DNA of 64,000 nt from Ceraceosorus guamensis (lineage: Eukaryota; Basidiomycota; Exobasidiomycetes; Ceraceosorales; Ceraceosoraceae). The notes under the pieces are model-generated. The model was not told where the DNA came from and did no database searches. It worked only from the letters and a program-made list of their open reading frames with translations. Of the stretch, positions 20,899 to 31,967 are shown piece after piece. The position numbers and the translations under genes are program-made. The stretch spans positions 1 through 64,000 of the forward strand of contig NW_020290016.1 in NCBI RefSeq assembly GCF_003144195.1, given 5' to 3'. How positions within the stretch are numbered: position 1 is the stretch's first letter; each line of letters starts with the position of its first letter.

Positions 20899-22938
20899 GG
20901 TCACGCCTGTGGAGAGCAATGATTGATGTTGTGGCAAGCAACTTCAGTCAAGACAGACGATTCTTTTCGGGCACGCTCGGCACCCTCGTCAGCAAGAGCG
21001 CGCTGAAGGATTGGCAGCAGGTGCGCACCGGCGATCTGGAGGTCGATGGAGCGCGAAGGCACTATATGTGGTCAATGTTGTGGTTTGCACGGCATGTACC
21101 CGGTCGGTAGTAGTGTCTAGAGCGGGTGTGGGTGAAGTGCAAAGACTGGCCGTCTTTGAGAACATCGGACGAGGCAAAGATCAAATCTTGACTGGAAATC
21201 ACTAACCGCGCATTCAGATCAAAATCATGAATTCAAGATTCTGTCTGTCCCTTGTGCATGCCAAATCAAAAAATTCGGGTAGGCTATGCACGTGACAGCT
21301 TTGGAAAAAAATCTAGACCATTCCCGCAGGGGCGAGCGTCATAAAGTGGCGGCGGAAAGAGCTACCGAATGGTCGACGCCGCTTTCCGTTACTACTCACT
21401 CAAAACTCAACGAGTGGTATTCACGTCATTCTTCATGATCCATTCGTCGTACACAAGACTGGCACCACGGAGTATGATTATGTCATGAACTAAGAATGGC
21501 AACATGACTCGAGTACAGCAGCGCTCGACCTCTGACACCGGACACCTGAAGGGTATTGAAACTACAGTAGATGCGGCGATAGTCTGCGATGGATGGTATC
21601 TTGGCGACGGAAGCGTCCAAAAGGCAGATGTAAAGCGCCCAAATAAAAGGGATTCCTTCGTAGCATTTTAGTCAGAGTATCACTGACGATTCGGGCTCGT
21701 CGTACCAAGGTGAGCTGAGAAGTCGGAACCTCCAACAACGTCCGTGTGTTCAGTGATTCGTGGCTCTTCGAGCTGGAATTCAGTTCCGGCGGTCACGCTC
21801 GCCCGTTGACGCGAGGTGGGTTCATGTCGAGGCCTCCTTCGAACCGAGTCGCAGAACAGCCGCTCAGGATCCCTCCCTCTCTCGGCCTTGTCATACTGGC
21901 ATCTAGCCCCCCCACAACGTGCAGCTACCAGATACGGCAGTCACAGTCTGATTGATGACCTCATAAAGGAAGCGACGCTGCGCTAAAAGGACGGTGCTTT
22001 CATCGCGTACGGAGATGCGGAAGCCCACATGTAGCTCCGGAATGCTGCGGCGGAACGACTGACGAGTCATGCACCATCCACGATCGAGATTCTTTCTATT
22101 ACCTCTATCCAAACAGCGGGTAGGGGTAGTGAATCCGCGAATGTGTAGCTGCATGATTAATGAGCTTACCGAAGTGACGCTTGGCTTCTCTTGGATTTGT
22201 AGTCCTGGGTTTAGTCACCATGGCTCGACTGATGACGAGCCAACTGAGTCATATCTTACGCTTGCGAGCGATGGAGATATCGTTGCAACCTTTTGATCCC
22301 ATGTCACGTCGGCATGAGGCGGACTGGATTCAGAGGTTGAACGGAGTCACAAAGCACCTTGTACGACTAATGATGAGTTAAAGTTACGTTTGAATTTGGG
22401 CTCCAGCAGTCGAAGACGTGTTCAGCCAATCGTGAATCCAGTCGTGAGTCGAGTCTGGGTCTTGATGAGTGAGTCAAGTGAATCCATGATGTTTGCAGGG
22501 CTCCAATCACGTGAATCAGGGCTGCCTGCAGGTACCGCACCCAATTTTGACTCAAGCACCGGAAGCTGTCTCTGCTGTAAGAAGGCAGAAAGCCGTGCGA
22601 TATAGGCTTCAATTGAATCACGAAACGCTACTTCACGGATGGCGAGTTTGTAGCATCCAGCACAAGCAATACACAGCGTGCGCTTGATCCGGCAAACGAG
22701 ATCTAGATGCGTGATCGATCTGGACAATCCAAGAATGCCCTCGCGCAATTAGACACGGTGATGCGTGAGTGCGCACGCGCGTGTATCGATTTTGGTCTTC
22801 GACCAAATCACGAATGCATCAACCAGCTTGTTGAAGACCGCCGCTGCATACTCACACTGTACCGGTACCATACACGTGCTGTTTCAACCTCTGGTGCAAT
22901 TCAATAATTCAAGATTCGCGTGTAGGCTAGTCTAGGAA

Positions 22939-22959
22939 CGCCGCCGCCGCCGCCGCCGG
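22939..22959. repeat. CCG trinucleotide microsatellite
   Basis: About seven copies of CCG within intergenic DNA, bordered by CGGCCGC. No coding role is apparent. Confidence 0.75.
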
Positions 22960-24936
22960 CCGCTAGAGTCCGGGCAGCTGCAGCCCGCTTAGGGTTGTGT
23001 TTGAGACTCTTCATAAAGCGTCATGGACTTTTAATTCAAAGTTCAATCATTGCCAAATGTCAGACTCGTGACTCACGAACAAAGTTCAAGAATGCTGCTC
23101 TGGCCTCTGCGAGCCTAGAAGACCAGAGGCATGACTCGGCAACAAGCCATCTCGGGACAGGTCGGCCTGGGCGAAGAGAGGATTTGCGGCTCATCAGTCA
23201 ATCGTGAATCTTACGATCGAACCCTGCGCGATGAGCAAGTCGATGTTGACGAACGTCGTCGTTGTTGCGTCGGTTGGTCCTTTAGCGCGAGCATGGAAAG
23301 ATCTCTTCCGACCCTGCATGTGCCCCTTCCTCGGCCAAATTCGCGTTCAGCCGCCGAGGTACCGATCTCAACACCCCTGCTTGCCTCCGGCCGGTGAGCT
23401 CGTGCTGCGATCCGTGCTCATTTGTGACGAGACTCCTGCGCATCGACTCTCGTCTCTCATCTTATCTTCGCGACTCCGAAAGTGGCGTGTTTGTTGGGTT
23501 GCGATGGTCTGTCCGCTCTCTTCAATCACACATGCGCGATGCCATTCGCGCTTTGTCGAAGCATGCAACCGTCAAGTGTCACAACAGTCTTCTTGCCGGA
23601 AACAGTAGTCCAGTGCCACTCACGACTCTGCAACATTGCCGCCGGATAGCCGTGGTAGAAGTGCACCCAAAGAATTCCGCGCAGACGCTTACAGCCATGA
23701 ATGGTAGCCGGCCGTTATTGCTGATTCTGAGTCGTGCATCGCGATCGAAGGACGTGCTATATGTGTGCTATGCTACCCGCGCCGCGACGCGTGGCTATGG
23801 CTGCTGCTGTCTTTGGTCTTGTCGTGGTCAGCTCATCAGGGCAACGTTATGAGCCATATATCATATGCCACGACTGCGACAAAGACATCAGTCTCGGCGT
23901 CGAGACAGATGCTGGGCTTGCCCTGACTTGCGATAAATTGAGAGGCTTTGCTATATGGGTGCTGCAACGCGCGTTGACACAGTCCGACAATTGAATTAAT
24001 GCTGCCGTGGCTGCAGAGCGCTCGCGATGTGAGACCCGCCGGTCTGTTTCTGCGCAAGCCTCACGGGCCCGCGGTTAGCCATGCAAAACACCACGGCCGA
24101 GAAAGGCTGGCGGGGCGCCTGATGCAAGCGCATGAGCCGAGGCCTCAAACACGGCATGGTGCAGCAGTCGCGGTTACTCTTGAGTACGCAGGCACGGCAC
24201 CAGCATGCAGCAGCAGCTATAGGGCCGCGCCTTGCGGTGGTAGTAGTCTTGCTTAATTCGTGATAATTGCTGCATCTTTGTCCATAATCCGACCGAGCAG
24301 CGCGCAGGTGGGCCGCTCCTTGCACCCTCGTTTTTCATGATTGCGCTGACGCGGGCTTCGTGCCGCAACGTACCTCGGCTTGCTCTTGCTCGATCAGGCT
24401 CTTGGATGGTCAGGCTGCATGCAACGGCAACGTTTGCACGCGGCCGTGCGGGCTTTCAGCGGTGACGCCATGGTAGATACGGTACCGAATATCGTGGTTG
24501 TTACAGTATTCACGAATACGAGAGACATTCTGATTATTAGCAGGCCCTCCGCCGTCTTGCTTCCTTTTTTCTGCTCCCGGCCGCGGATGAACGGCATCAA
24601 ACACGTCGCACCACGGCTTGCTATTCAGCTTCTCCTCACCTCACCTCAGCCCACTTGTCGTGCTGCTGCTTTCCCTCCATCTTACCTCTCTCCCACTCGC
24701 CACTCTTCCTCTCCTCCTTTGCCAGCTGCATTCGTGACTGCTCTTTTGCGCTCGCTTTTCATTCGTCATTCTACAACGCTGCGCAGATCCCCCGCGCCCC
24801 GTACCACAATCCACGGTATAGCTTGTCTCAGCCCAAACTCAGTCGTGAGTGCAGCAAGCACTGGGTGAAATCTGACGCCCTTGCAACGCCCAGCCAAACT
24901 AACAGCCAGCATATTTCGTTGCGTCTCGAACCTCTG

Positions 24937-24952
24937 CCCCCCCCCCCCCCCC
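24937..24952. repeat. Homopolymer run of 16 C
   Basis: Sixteen consecutive C in a pyrimidine-rich stretch about 540 nt before the secreted-protein start. Runs of this length are prone to sequencing and replication slippage, so the exact count is uncertain. Confidence 0.8.
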
Positions 24953-25494
24953 TTCGTCCATTTGTTGCCTATTGACCATCATCCAAAGCATCGCCTTCCT
25001 TTCTTTCTTTCGTCCCTTTCCCACTCCATCCACCGCCCGCTCTCGACTCACCGTACTCGCACGATTCACGATTGTAAAGCTTGCTTTCATTCTTCGACCC
25101 GCACCCAAACACTCGACTCTCTGACAAACGGACGCACTCCAGGTCGCTCAGCGTACTACTCTGTTCGACCGTCACATCGATCTACTCGCCGCGCCTCTGA
25201 ACCTTGGACAAAGGGTCAGCCCAGCCAAAAGCAGCACAGGCGCCTACTTGTCTGCGCACACAGCCGCCTCGCCCGTCATCACCTCCATCACCCTCTCGCT
25301 TGACATCTTCAGACGTCGTGCGTCTGATCGTGGGTCTACTAAAATCTCCCCAAAGATCTCCGACCTCACCCCTTCACCCCCACCCAAAAGGCTTTGAGAA
25401 GTCGACTTTGGTGTGCACACCATAGCCTCGATCTTGCTGGTCAGGACCATCTTCCACCGTAACCCTCCAACACTCGCGTCAACACCACACCAAC

Positions 25495-26165
25495 ATGCGC
25501 GTCCAAGCTATTGCGCTCGCCCTCTTGGCATTCACTGCCTCCACCATCGCCGCCTCTTCGGATGCGACGATCCCTCACCTCGCTCCTAGGTCTCACGAGT
25601 CCAAACTGCGCCACCGTGAACTTTCTCAAGTATCTCAGGTCAAGCGTGAGGAGCAAGAGCTCGAGCACGAGCTACAAGCACGTGGCAAGAAGAGCTGGCT
25701 CATGACCGGGGCCAAAGCTGTGAGTTCCGCAACACTCCCTTGCCGCGGACTCCGGCACGTTTCGATGCTGACAATTTTGCTGATCTCCAATGCGCCTCTA
25801 CAGACCTGGTACGGTGGTGGTCAACTCGATAACCCTGCCTGCGGCGGATCACGCCCATCCGACAACGACCTGGTCGTTGCCGCTTCGGAAAGCTCCGGCA
25901 TCCCTTGCCACTCTACCGTGCACATGTGAGTGCTGGGACGTCACCGTCATACGAGTGTTTGACGCTGATGGATGTTCTGTTCCTCTTTTCCTCTTTTCCT
26001 TCCGACAGCCACTACCATGGCAAGATGGTAAGCGCGAAAGTTGTCGATCGCTGCGCTGGCTGCGACGCAAAGTGGCTCGACTTGACCAAGGGCACCTTCA
26101 AGAAGCTCGCTGGTCTCGACGTGGGAGAGTTGCACGGTGTTCACATTCGCGTGTTCCCAGCATGA
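25495..26165 (+). CDS. Secreted double-psi beta-barrel (RlpA/expansin-like) protein
   Basis: Three exons, 25495-25719, 25804-25925 and 26009-26165 (introns of 84 and 83 nt), encode 167 aa. A signal peptide (MRVQAIALALLAFTASTIAA) is followed by a polar pro-region containing a Lys-Arg site near residue 50. The barrel domain covers about residues 76-167: TWYGGGQLDNPACGG, VVAASESSG, KMVSAKVVDRCAGCDAKWLDL and a closing HGVHIRVFPA. This is the rare-lipoprotein-A / barwin-like fold found in small secreted fungal proteins and some effectors. The fold can bind wall polysaccharide, but catalytic activity cannot be inferred. The four cysteines would form two disulfides. The long pyrimidine-rich upstream region suggests strong or regulated expression. 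Confidence 0.88.
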
Positions 26166-26943
26166 GCGTGGTCATCATCACGTGCCCGGCGCGCAATGCG
26201 AAACGCAATCGTAATGCCATAACGAGCGCTCCCCAGTCATCCTCCACTGTCACAGCTTTTTCTAGAAGTCCGCCTCAAGCAGCACACCGCTGAGCATACC
26301 CATCTCCACCTGACCGGATGTCTGTACTCAAGTCTTATCACCGTGTACATGGGACTGCAGTCGGATCACATCATCACAAAACCAGACACGCCATGTCGTC
26401 GACCTCAAATCCCGTCTTTCCACGCCCAACCTGCCACGCGTCACCCGTCACCTCCAAGAGCCAGCTTCATCGAGGGTCCTCGTTCTCCTCCACCAACTTT
26501 GACCATCAAACGTCCAACTCGAAATGCCTTCTTTGTCTCGCTCTCAGCTCTCTCCTTGTCCAACTGGATTCGAGAAAGCCCAAATCGCCCGTCTCGTCAC
26601 TTTTCACGCATCGCGCTACGGCTGGTGTTTCTCTCTCCGTCATCCGATCGCGATCACGAGCATACTCGCGCGCAATCTTTCATCCCACCCTTTCTCCATT
26701 TTCGACTTCCCTACTCTCCCCCTTCCAAGCTCACGGGTCCATCACTCTCTCCTTGGCTCGTCTTTGACTCGTTTCGGCGCGGCAAAATTGTCTCTGTACA
26801 TGCGCATCTCCTGGCGAAATGCTATTGCTACTCGATTCTGATGCGTCTCAGGCGTCTGCGTGACGACCGTCACTTATTCGTGAGCGAAAGGTGTGGCTTA
26901 CAACAGAATGAGTGCAGAAAGCGCTCTGGAGCGATGTGGCCGC
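26166..26943. other. Convergent 3' intergenic region
   Basis: This stretch lies between the secreted-protein gene and the 3' end of NRDE2. A 230-codon plus-strand frame at 26343-27035 is Pro/Ser/Arg-rich, runs into the last NRDE2 exon in antisense and was not accepted. Nothing else was seen. Confidence 0.4.
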
Positions 26944-29900
26944 TCAATAAGGCATTAAACGACGGCGTTCTTCCATCTCCGCAAGCTCGATTGTCTCTTG
27001 CGATCCATCGAATTCATGCAAACTTTCTTGCTTGATGCGAGGGGAGAATTCTTCCAGAGACTCGTGCTTGATGCGCGTCGGAGAGTCTTCTCGAGGCTCT
27101 TGCTTGTTTCTGACTGTATCCTGTGTAGGAGCCGCTGAATCTAGTCCCCCTCCGAGTCGACGGCTTTGGCCATCTCGCGACGGTAGGTCTGTGAAGCTAC
27201 TGAAAGTTCGAAGTTCGCGCTCGCTCATGGAGCGTGCCAGATCGACCAGTTCCGAATGGCTCATCACCTGCGAAAGAGGAGGCTCAAAAGCTGGCCAATA
27301 CAGCTCTAAGCGTGGGGAGAAAGCAGATCTTTGTGAGCAAGCGGATAGGAACTTTTGGAGTGTAGCGACACTATCGGTCGGACGCACCTCGATTAAATGG
27401 ACAGGCTCGAATGGCCCGATAGAGCACTCTTTTGGCCCTCTCGCTCGCCTGTCGCTGCTGCTTCGAAGCTTCTCTCCTTCTACGACGCCCTGTGCGGTAC
27501 ACATCCTCGTCCGAGCTGCTCGTGTGGGCATCTACTCCACGAAATCTGTCCGCCCTGATGGCGAGGCGTATCTCGAATCCGAGGTAAAGGTGCCACAAAG
27601 TTGCCGAAGAAGAGATCGAGGCGCTGCAGGGAAAGTCAAGGATGTTGGTCAGAACGAGACGATGGGCAGATGAGACTACGGTGCGGGCGTCACGCTGCCG
27701 ACACCTACGTGTCATTCGTCAAAGCGCGCTCAAAGTAGTGTCGTATCGTGTGCTCATTTGGGTGCGAACGTAGATTGAGCTCCGAGTAGATGGCAAACAA
27801 CCAGCAAGCTTCCGCTTGACTGTGCCGGGCGGCGTGCTCAGCTAGTGTGCGATGCTCCGACATTGCAAGAGCTGACTCGGAGTGAGGGAGCACGTGACGC
27901 TCAAGGACTGATCTGAGATGTCCTTCCACTTTCGCACGCATCTCGTGAGCAGCGAGTAGAGACAAAAGCGCCGTGTTGTTTGGGAATGCTTGCACTGCGC
28001 GGGTAAGTGCATTGCGCACGGTAAGGGGTCTGTAGCCTGTTGACCTCGTCTCTTCTCGGTTGGTGTAGACCCAAAGAAAGCGTCCTTGTGACAGGTAGAC
28101 TGACTCGAGCGCCGCGTACCTTGGCGAAGACCAAGCACGCACCTCTAGTGCGTCCTCTCCGTGTTTTAGATACTCCATCGCATGTTCAATCACCTTGCAG
28201 TAAGATTCGATCCCTCCTTCGACCAAGTGCTCGAGAAGCGCTCGACACGACATAATAGCACCCCTGGCCATCGGAGATACTAGATCGCCCTTCGCAGCGA
28301 AGGACTGGCGAAGTGCGCTGGGGTCAGCGGCCCCTTGCTCGCGCGAATGGTCCAGGAAAGTTGCTGCGCGAGCAAGGACCTCGATCGCACTCGCATTCTG
28401 TCTAGCCCTCCACTCCATTTCTGCCCAATCTCGCAGCATCGGCAGCGCTTCAGAGACCGCCAACGTGCGTGAGTCAGCCCGGAGCTTATCGAGCGCACTG
28501 CGATATACTAAACGTGCCGAGTCGAGCTTCCCAGCGCTCTCCTCCAGCCAAGCAAAAGCGTGCCACAGCTCCATGCTGTCTCGATTCGCGTCGAGCTCGC
28601 CCCGCGCTAATGACCTTGCTCTACAATGAACGCGATCTGAAGCATGAGCATTGCTGGAAGCTGAAGTGCCACCATTGCTCCACTCACGCTTTGTGACCCC
28701 GCGTGGCGTGCTCAAATGCGAAGCGAGCAATTGTTCTCGAAAGACCACCGGCGTCGGGAGGTAGATGGTCCAAGACATTGCTGCGATAAAGCGGACATCT
28801 CATGAGCTAGGTGTAGTTGGCCTCCAGGGAGCTACTCGATCCGCTTGGCTCACCTGGCAGTTTCCAGATCTGCGTGCTGCAAGTCATCAGTGCGCACGCT
28901 CGTGAACCATTGACTCCCGAGTTCTACTCTGCTCGTCGAATACAGCTCAGGCAGTCGTGGGGCCCAGCAGGTAATCGGGACATCAAAGGGCTGAGATAAA
29001 TTGTTTTGTCGAAGTCCTCCCATCACTTCGCCTTCGGTCTTGGCGATGAGCGGTACATCAGACTCTGTTCCGCCTGTTGGCGACAAAGAGAAGGGCCAGA
29101 AGCGCTGTTGTAAGGCCAACATAGCTGTCGGACCCGCTCGAGTCTCGCCCTGAAACTTTGCGGAGCTCTGAGCTGGATCTCCAGCCCAGGCTATGCCAGG
29201 TGACATTCCCAGGTAGCCGAGCGCAAAGTCCAGAACGCGCGACTTGACAGCGGGCGCCGTGATAGGCACCGCCACAAGTTGGACCACGTCAGAAGACAGG
29301 ATGAAAGCATACGGATCTACCTCGTCTTCGCCGTGGAGAGGTGTAGCGGTGGCGCGCGCAGGCTTTTGTCGCAGACCTGCTCGTGCCCTTTCCCTTTCGA
29401 CCCATGGGACGCTATCATCAGATTTGCTGGACCGGTAAGGGAGGGACGAGGGATCTATGGACGGCATTGATGCACCTGCATCGGGCACGTCCCGATGGCC
29501 ATACTGATTCGCCCACCCCTTAGCGCCCTCTTCCCCAATCCTCGGCCCTTCGTCGTCCCAAAACTGAGAGAAGCTATCTATCAAGCGCTCGTGAGATTCT
29601 TCGTCTTGGCTCTCAAGTCCCAAAGGTGCGCAAAAGGTCACCTCAAGCTGCGCTTGTACCAACGCAAAAGCTCTCTCATAGTAGCCTGGAGGAGCAAGTC
29701 AGCGACACGCTGCGACCCGTGGCCATCATCGGCACTCACCAGCTTCAGAAAGATGCCTCACAGCTGTCGTCCACAGCGTCACAAGTGCTTGTTCTAAGAT
29801 TTGTCGCTCTGCAGAGGAGGAAACAGTCTCAGAAGCCTACCACAGCAAGGAGAGACTAGGCTGTGCTCACCCTCGAATAGCTGCGCTTTCCACGTAGCTG

Positions 29901-31438
29901 ACAAGAGAGCTTTCAGACCCTTCGTGACCGCTTCCAAAAAGGTGGACAAGGGTCCAGCTTGTCGAGAGCTCCACTCTAAATACGCCACCCACACTGCTCC
30001 CAACCTCTGCCCCTGCATCTCGCCGCTCTTCAAAAGCGCACTCCATTCCTTGTCGCATTTTTCGTTCTCCCAGATCAGAGATCCTTTACGGAGGTATGCG
30101 AGCTCCAGGGATGCATTACGCGGGTTTGAGCGCCTTGCACGTGTTAATACGGCCAGAGATGCCTCGGCTCCGGCGCGGTGTTGCCTATGATGGCCTCGTA
30201 TGCTCTGATTCCCTGAAGAGCTTAGAGCTTTGACCAGTTGGGCCTGCACGTGGGCGAGCTGCAGCCAACCTTCGACATCTGACGCATCCTCGCGTACTCG
30301 CACATCCAAAGAAGACACACGAGCTCGCAGGATAGTAGCCGAGTCTGATTCCACTTTATTTGACGTGTCTTGCGGCGAGGCTTCACGCCTATCGCGTCTA
30401 GGACTTGCCGAAGTGCGCTTTCTATGAAAGTCTCTATAGTCCGGAAGGGGGTCGTCATCGGATGCTGACCGAGCTCCTCCTCGCACCTCTGACTCGCTCA
30501 GCGCTTCATACTCTCCAAATGCCGCAGAGGACGGACTGGTTCCTGGGGCGATCCGAAGTGGCGCGGGCTGACGCGCACGCCAGCGCTCCTCCTTGTCGAG
30601 GTAGCGGACTCTCTGTTGCGGAATCAGAGAATCTTCAGAGGCAGCAAAAACCACATCACCAAGCTAGTGACTCACCCTGCCGCCCTTTGGAAGTATCTCG
30701 AGCACCTTGCCGTCCAACCGAGCGCTGGAGAACGAGATCCGCAGAGATCTCGAGAGACCGAGCACACAGCCATCTGTGTATTTTTCGATCGGTCCGAGCA
30801 TCAGCTCGGCTACAATGTGAGACACAGGAGGCCTCGTCCACACATCCATGCTCACCCCCAAAGCGTTGGTAGCGAGGCAGCTTGCTCGCGCTCAACCCGC
30901 CACATGTCGCAGCTTTGTGGTCACCTTTCGCGTCTACAAAGTAGGAATCTTCGAGATGTTGGAGATTCACTTCGTTGGACACGCTGCGCTTCACATGTGA
31001 TGCTGTGTGTACAGATGACACCCTTGCGATATACTCCTCGGATGACTCTGGCCGCCTAACCGAGCGCGACTCGGTCTCCAGTTGTCTGAGAGATCTGGAT
31101 GCACGGCGCTCATCGCGATTGCGCGCGGAGCGCAGCTTTCTTGCTGAGCGGTCTGCGTCACTCTCATTCTCAGAATCGTGCCTGCGTCGCCTTTTGCTGG
31201 AGTGAGAACTGCGATTATGACGCTCATGACCGGACTTGAGCTTTTGATCTTTCCAGTTGGCGCTGCTCTGCGTTTCCTCTCCACCCTGTGGGCGCGAAGA
31301 AGAGCTCTCAAAAGCGCTCATATGCTTGGAAGAGCGAGAAGCCTTCCTGCCCGCATCTCTTGAACGCTCTTCTCGGTCTTCCTGGACTGCATCCGGCAAC
31401 TGAAAAGAACCAAAGCTTGGAACCTCCGCTGCATCCAT
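26944..31438 (-). CDS. NRDE2: NRDE2 homologue (nuclear RNA regulation, HAT-like repeats)
   Basis: Human NRDE2 and fission yeast Nrl1 act in the nucleus with the Mtr4 RNA helicase in RNA surveillance and splicing. Eight exons were assembled: 31438-30856, 30809-30676, 30612-29871, 29808-29740, 29685-28854, about 28710-27709, 27623-27388 and 27305-26944, about 1,319 aa. The N-terminus is a basic Arg/Ser region (SSKRRRRH), followed by the family block YFVDAKGDHKAATCGGLS ... LPRYQRFG and CVLGLSRSLRI. The NRDE2 core shows VREDASDVEGWLQLAHVQAQL and helical repeats; the C-terminus shows ATLWHLYLGFEIRL and ERAKRVLYRAIRACPFN. The first intron is only 46 nt. The exon 5/6 junction is uncertain because phase excludes the most obvious acceptor. 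An upstream in-frame ATG could add 22 residues. Confidence 0.87.
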
Positions 31439-31967
31439 GGCGATGAATCGCCTACAAGGCGTCCAGGTCTTCTCCCAAGCACCCGTGCCTCTCCTCCTGA
31501 CCACTCAGTCTGCCTTTCTGTGATGACGGCGATGATAGACGTGGAGCAGGTTGGAACGACCAGTCTCCTCAGGATGTTCAACCCTCGCCGGCAACTCAAG
31601 TGTGCGTATGTGTGTGTATATGTGCATGTGTGCACCCGGGATGCGTTTCTACACTTTGACTTTTGACTTCATGAAATCACAAATTATCGAGCCCTTGCAG
31701 CGTCCAGATCACGTGGAGGCTATCAACCAGACCTCCACACGCGTGATGGAAGCTCACCTACAGCTGACTCTTGACTCAGGACGGCGACTTGCGCCTCCCG
31801 TCAGCAACCAAACAGCATGTCTGCGGGTGCGCGACCCTTCCTCAGACGTGTGGGTGGGTGTGAGTGTATCCATGTGCGTAGAACAGCAGTACCCTTAGAC
31901 TCTTCCTTGTTCCTGCCATCTTACCAACCAGGCAGTCCAAAATCCACCTGCGTGACCGGTTGCAGTC
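31439..31967. promoter_or_regulatory. Divergent promoter region of NRDE2 and the nitrilase gene
   Basis: These 529 bp lie between start codons pointing apart. The region contains a short GTGTGT-rich stretch near 31609-31632 and a CACGTG core near 31710. No gene was seen. Confidence 0.45.

Larger units (their letters stand above)
20899..25494. other. 4.6-kb gene-poor region
   Basis: No exon with family similarity was found on either strand. Frames are short and the DNA is less GC-rich than its surroundings. The region repeats CGTGAATC (22431, 22510, 23203), CGTGAGTC (22443) and ACTCGTGAC (23064). A CCG microsatellite lies at 22939-22959 and a 16-C run at 24937-24952. The last 900 bp are pyrimidine-rich and probably form the promoter and long leader of the secreted-protein gene at 25495. 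No transposase, terminal repeats, rRNA or tRNA was recognised. Confidence 0.55.

Noticed and set aside
20899-25494. Mobile element in the gene-poor island
   Set aside because: No transposase, reverse transcriptase, terminal repeat or target duplication was recognised by eye; the short CGTGA words alone do not define an element.
26343-27035. 230-codon plus-strand frame
   Set aside because: It runs into the last NRDE2 exon in antisense and is Pro/Ser/Arg-rich without features.
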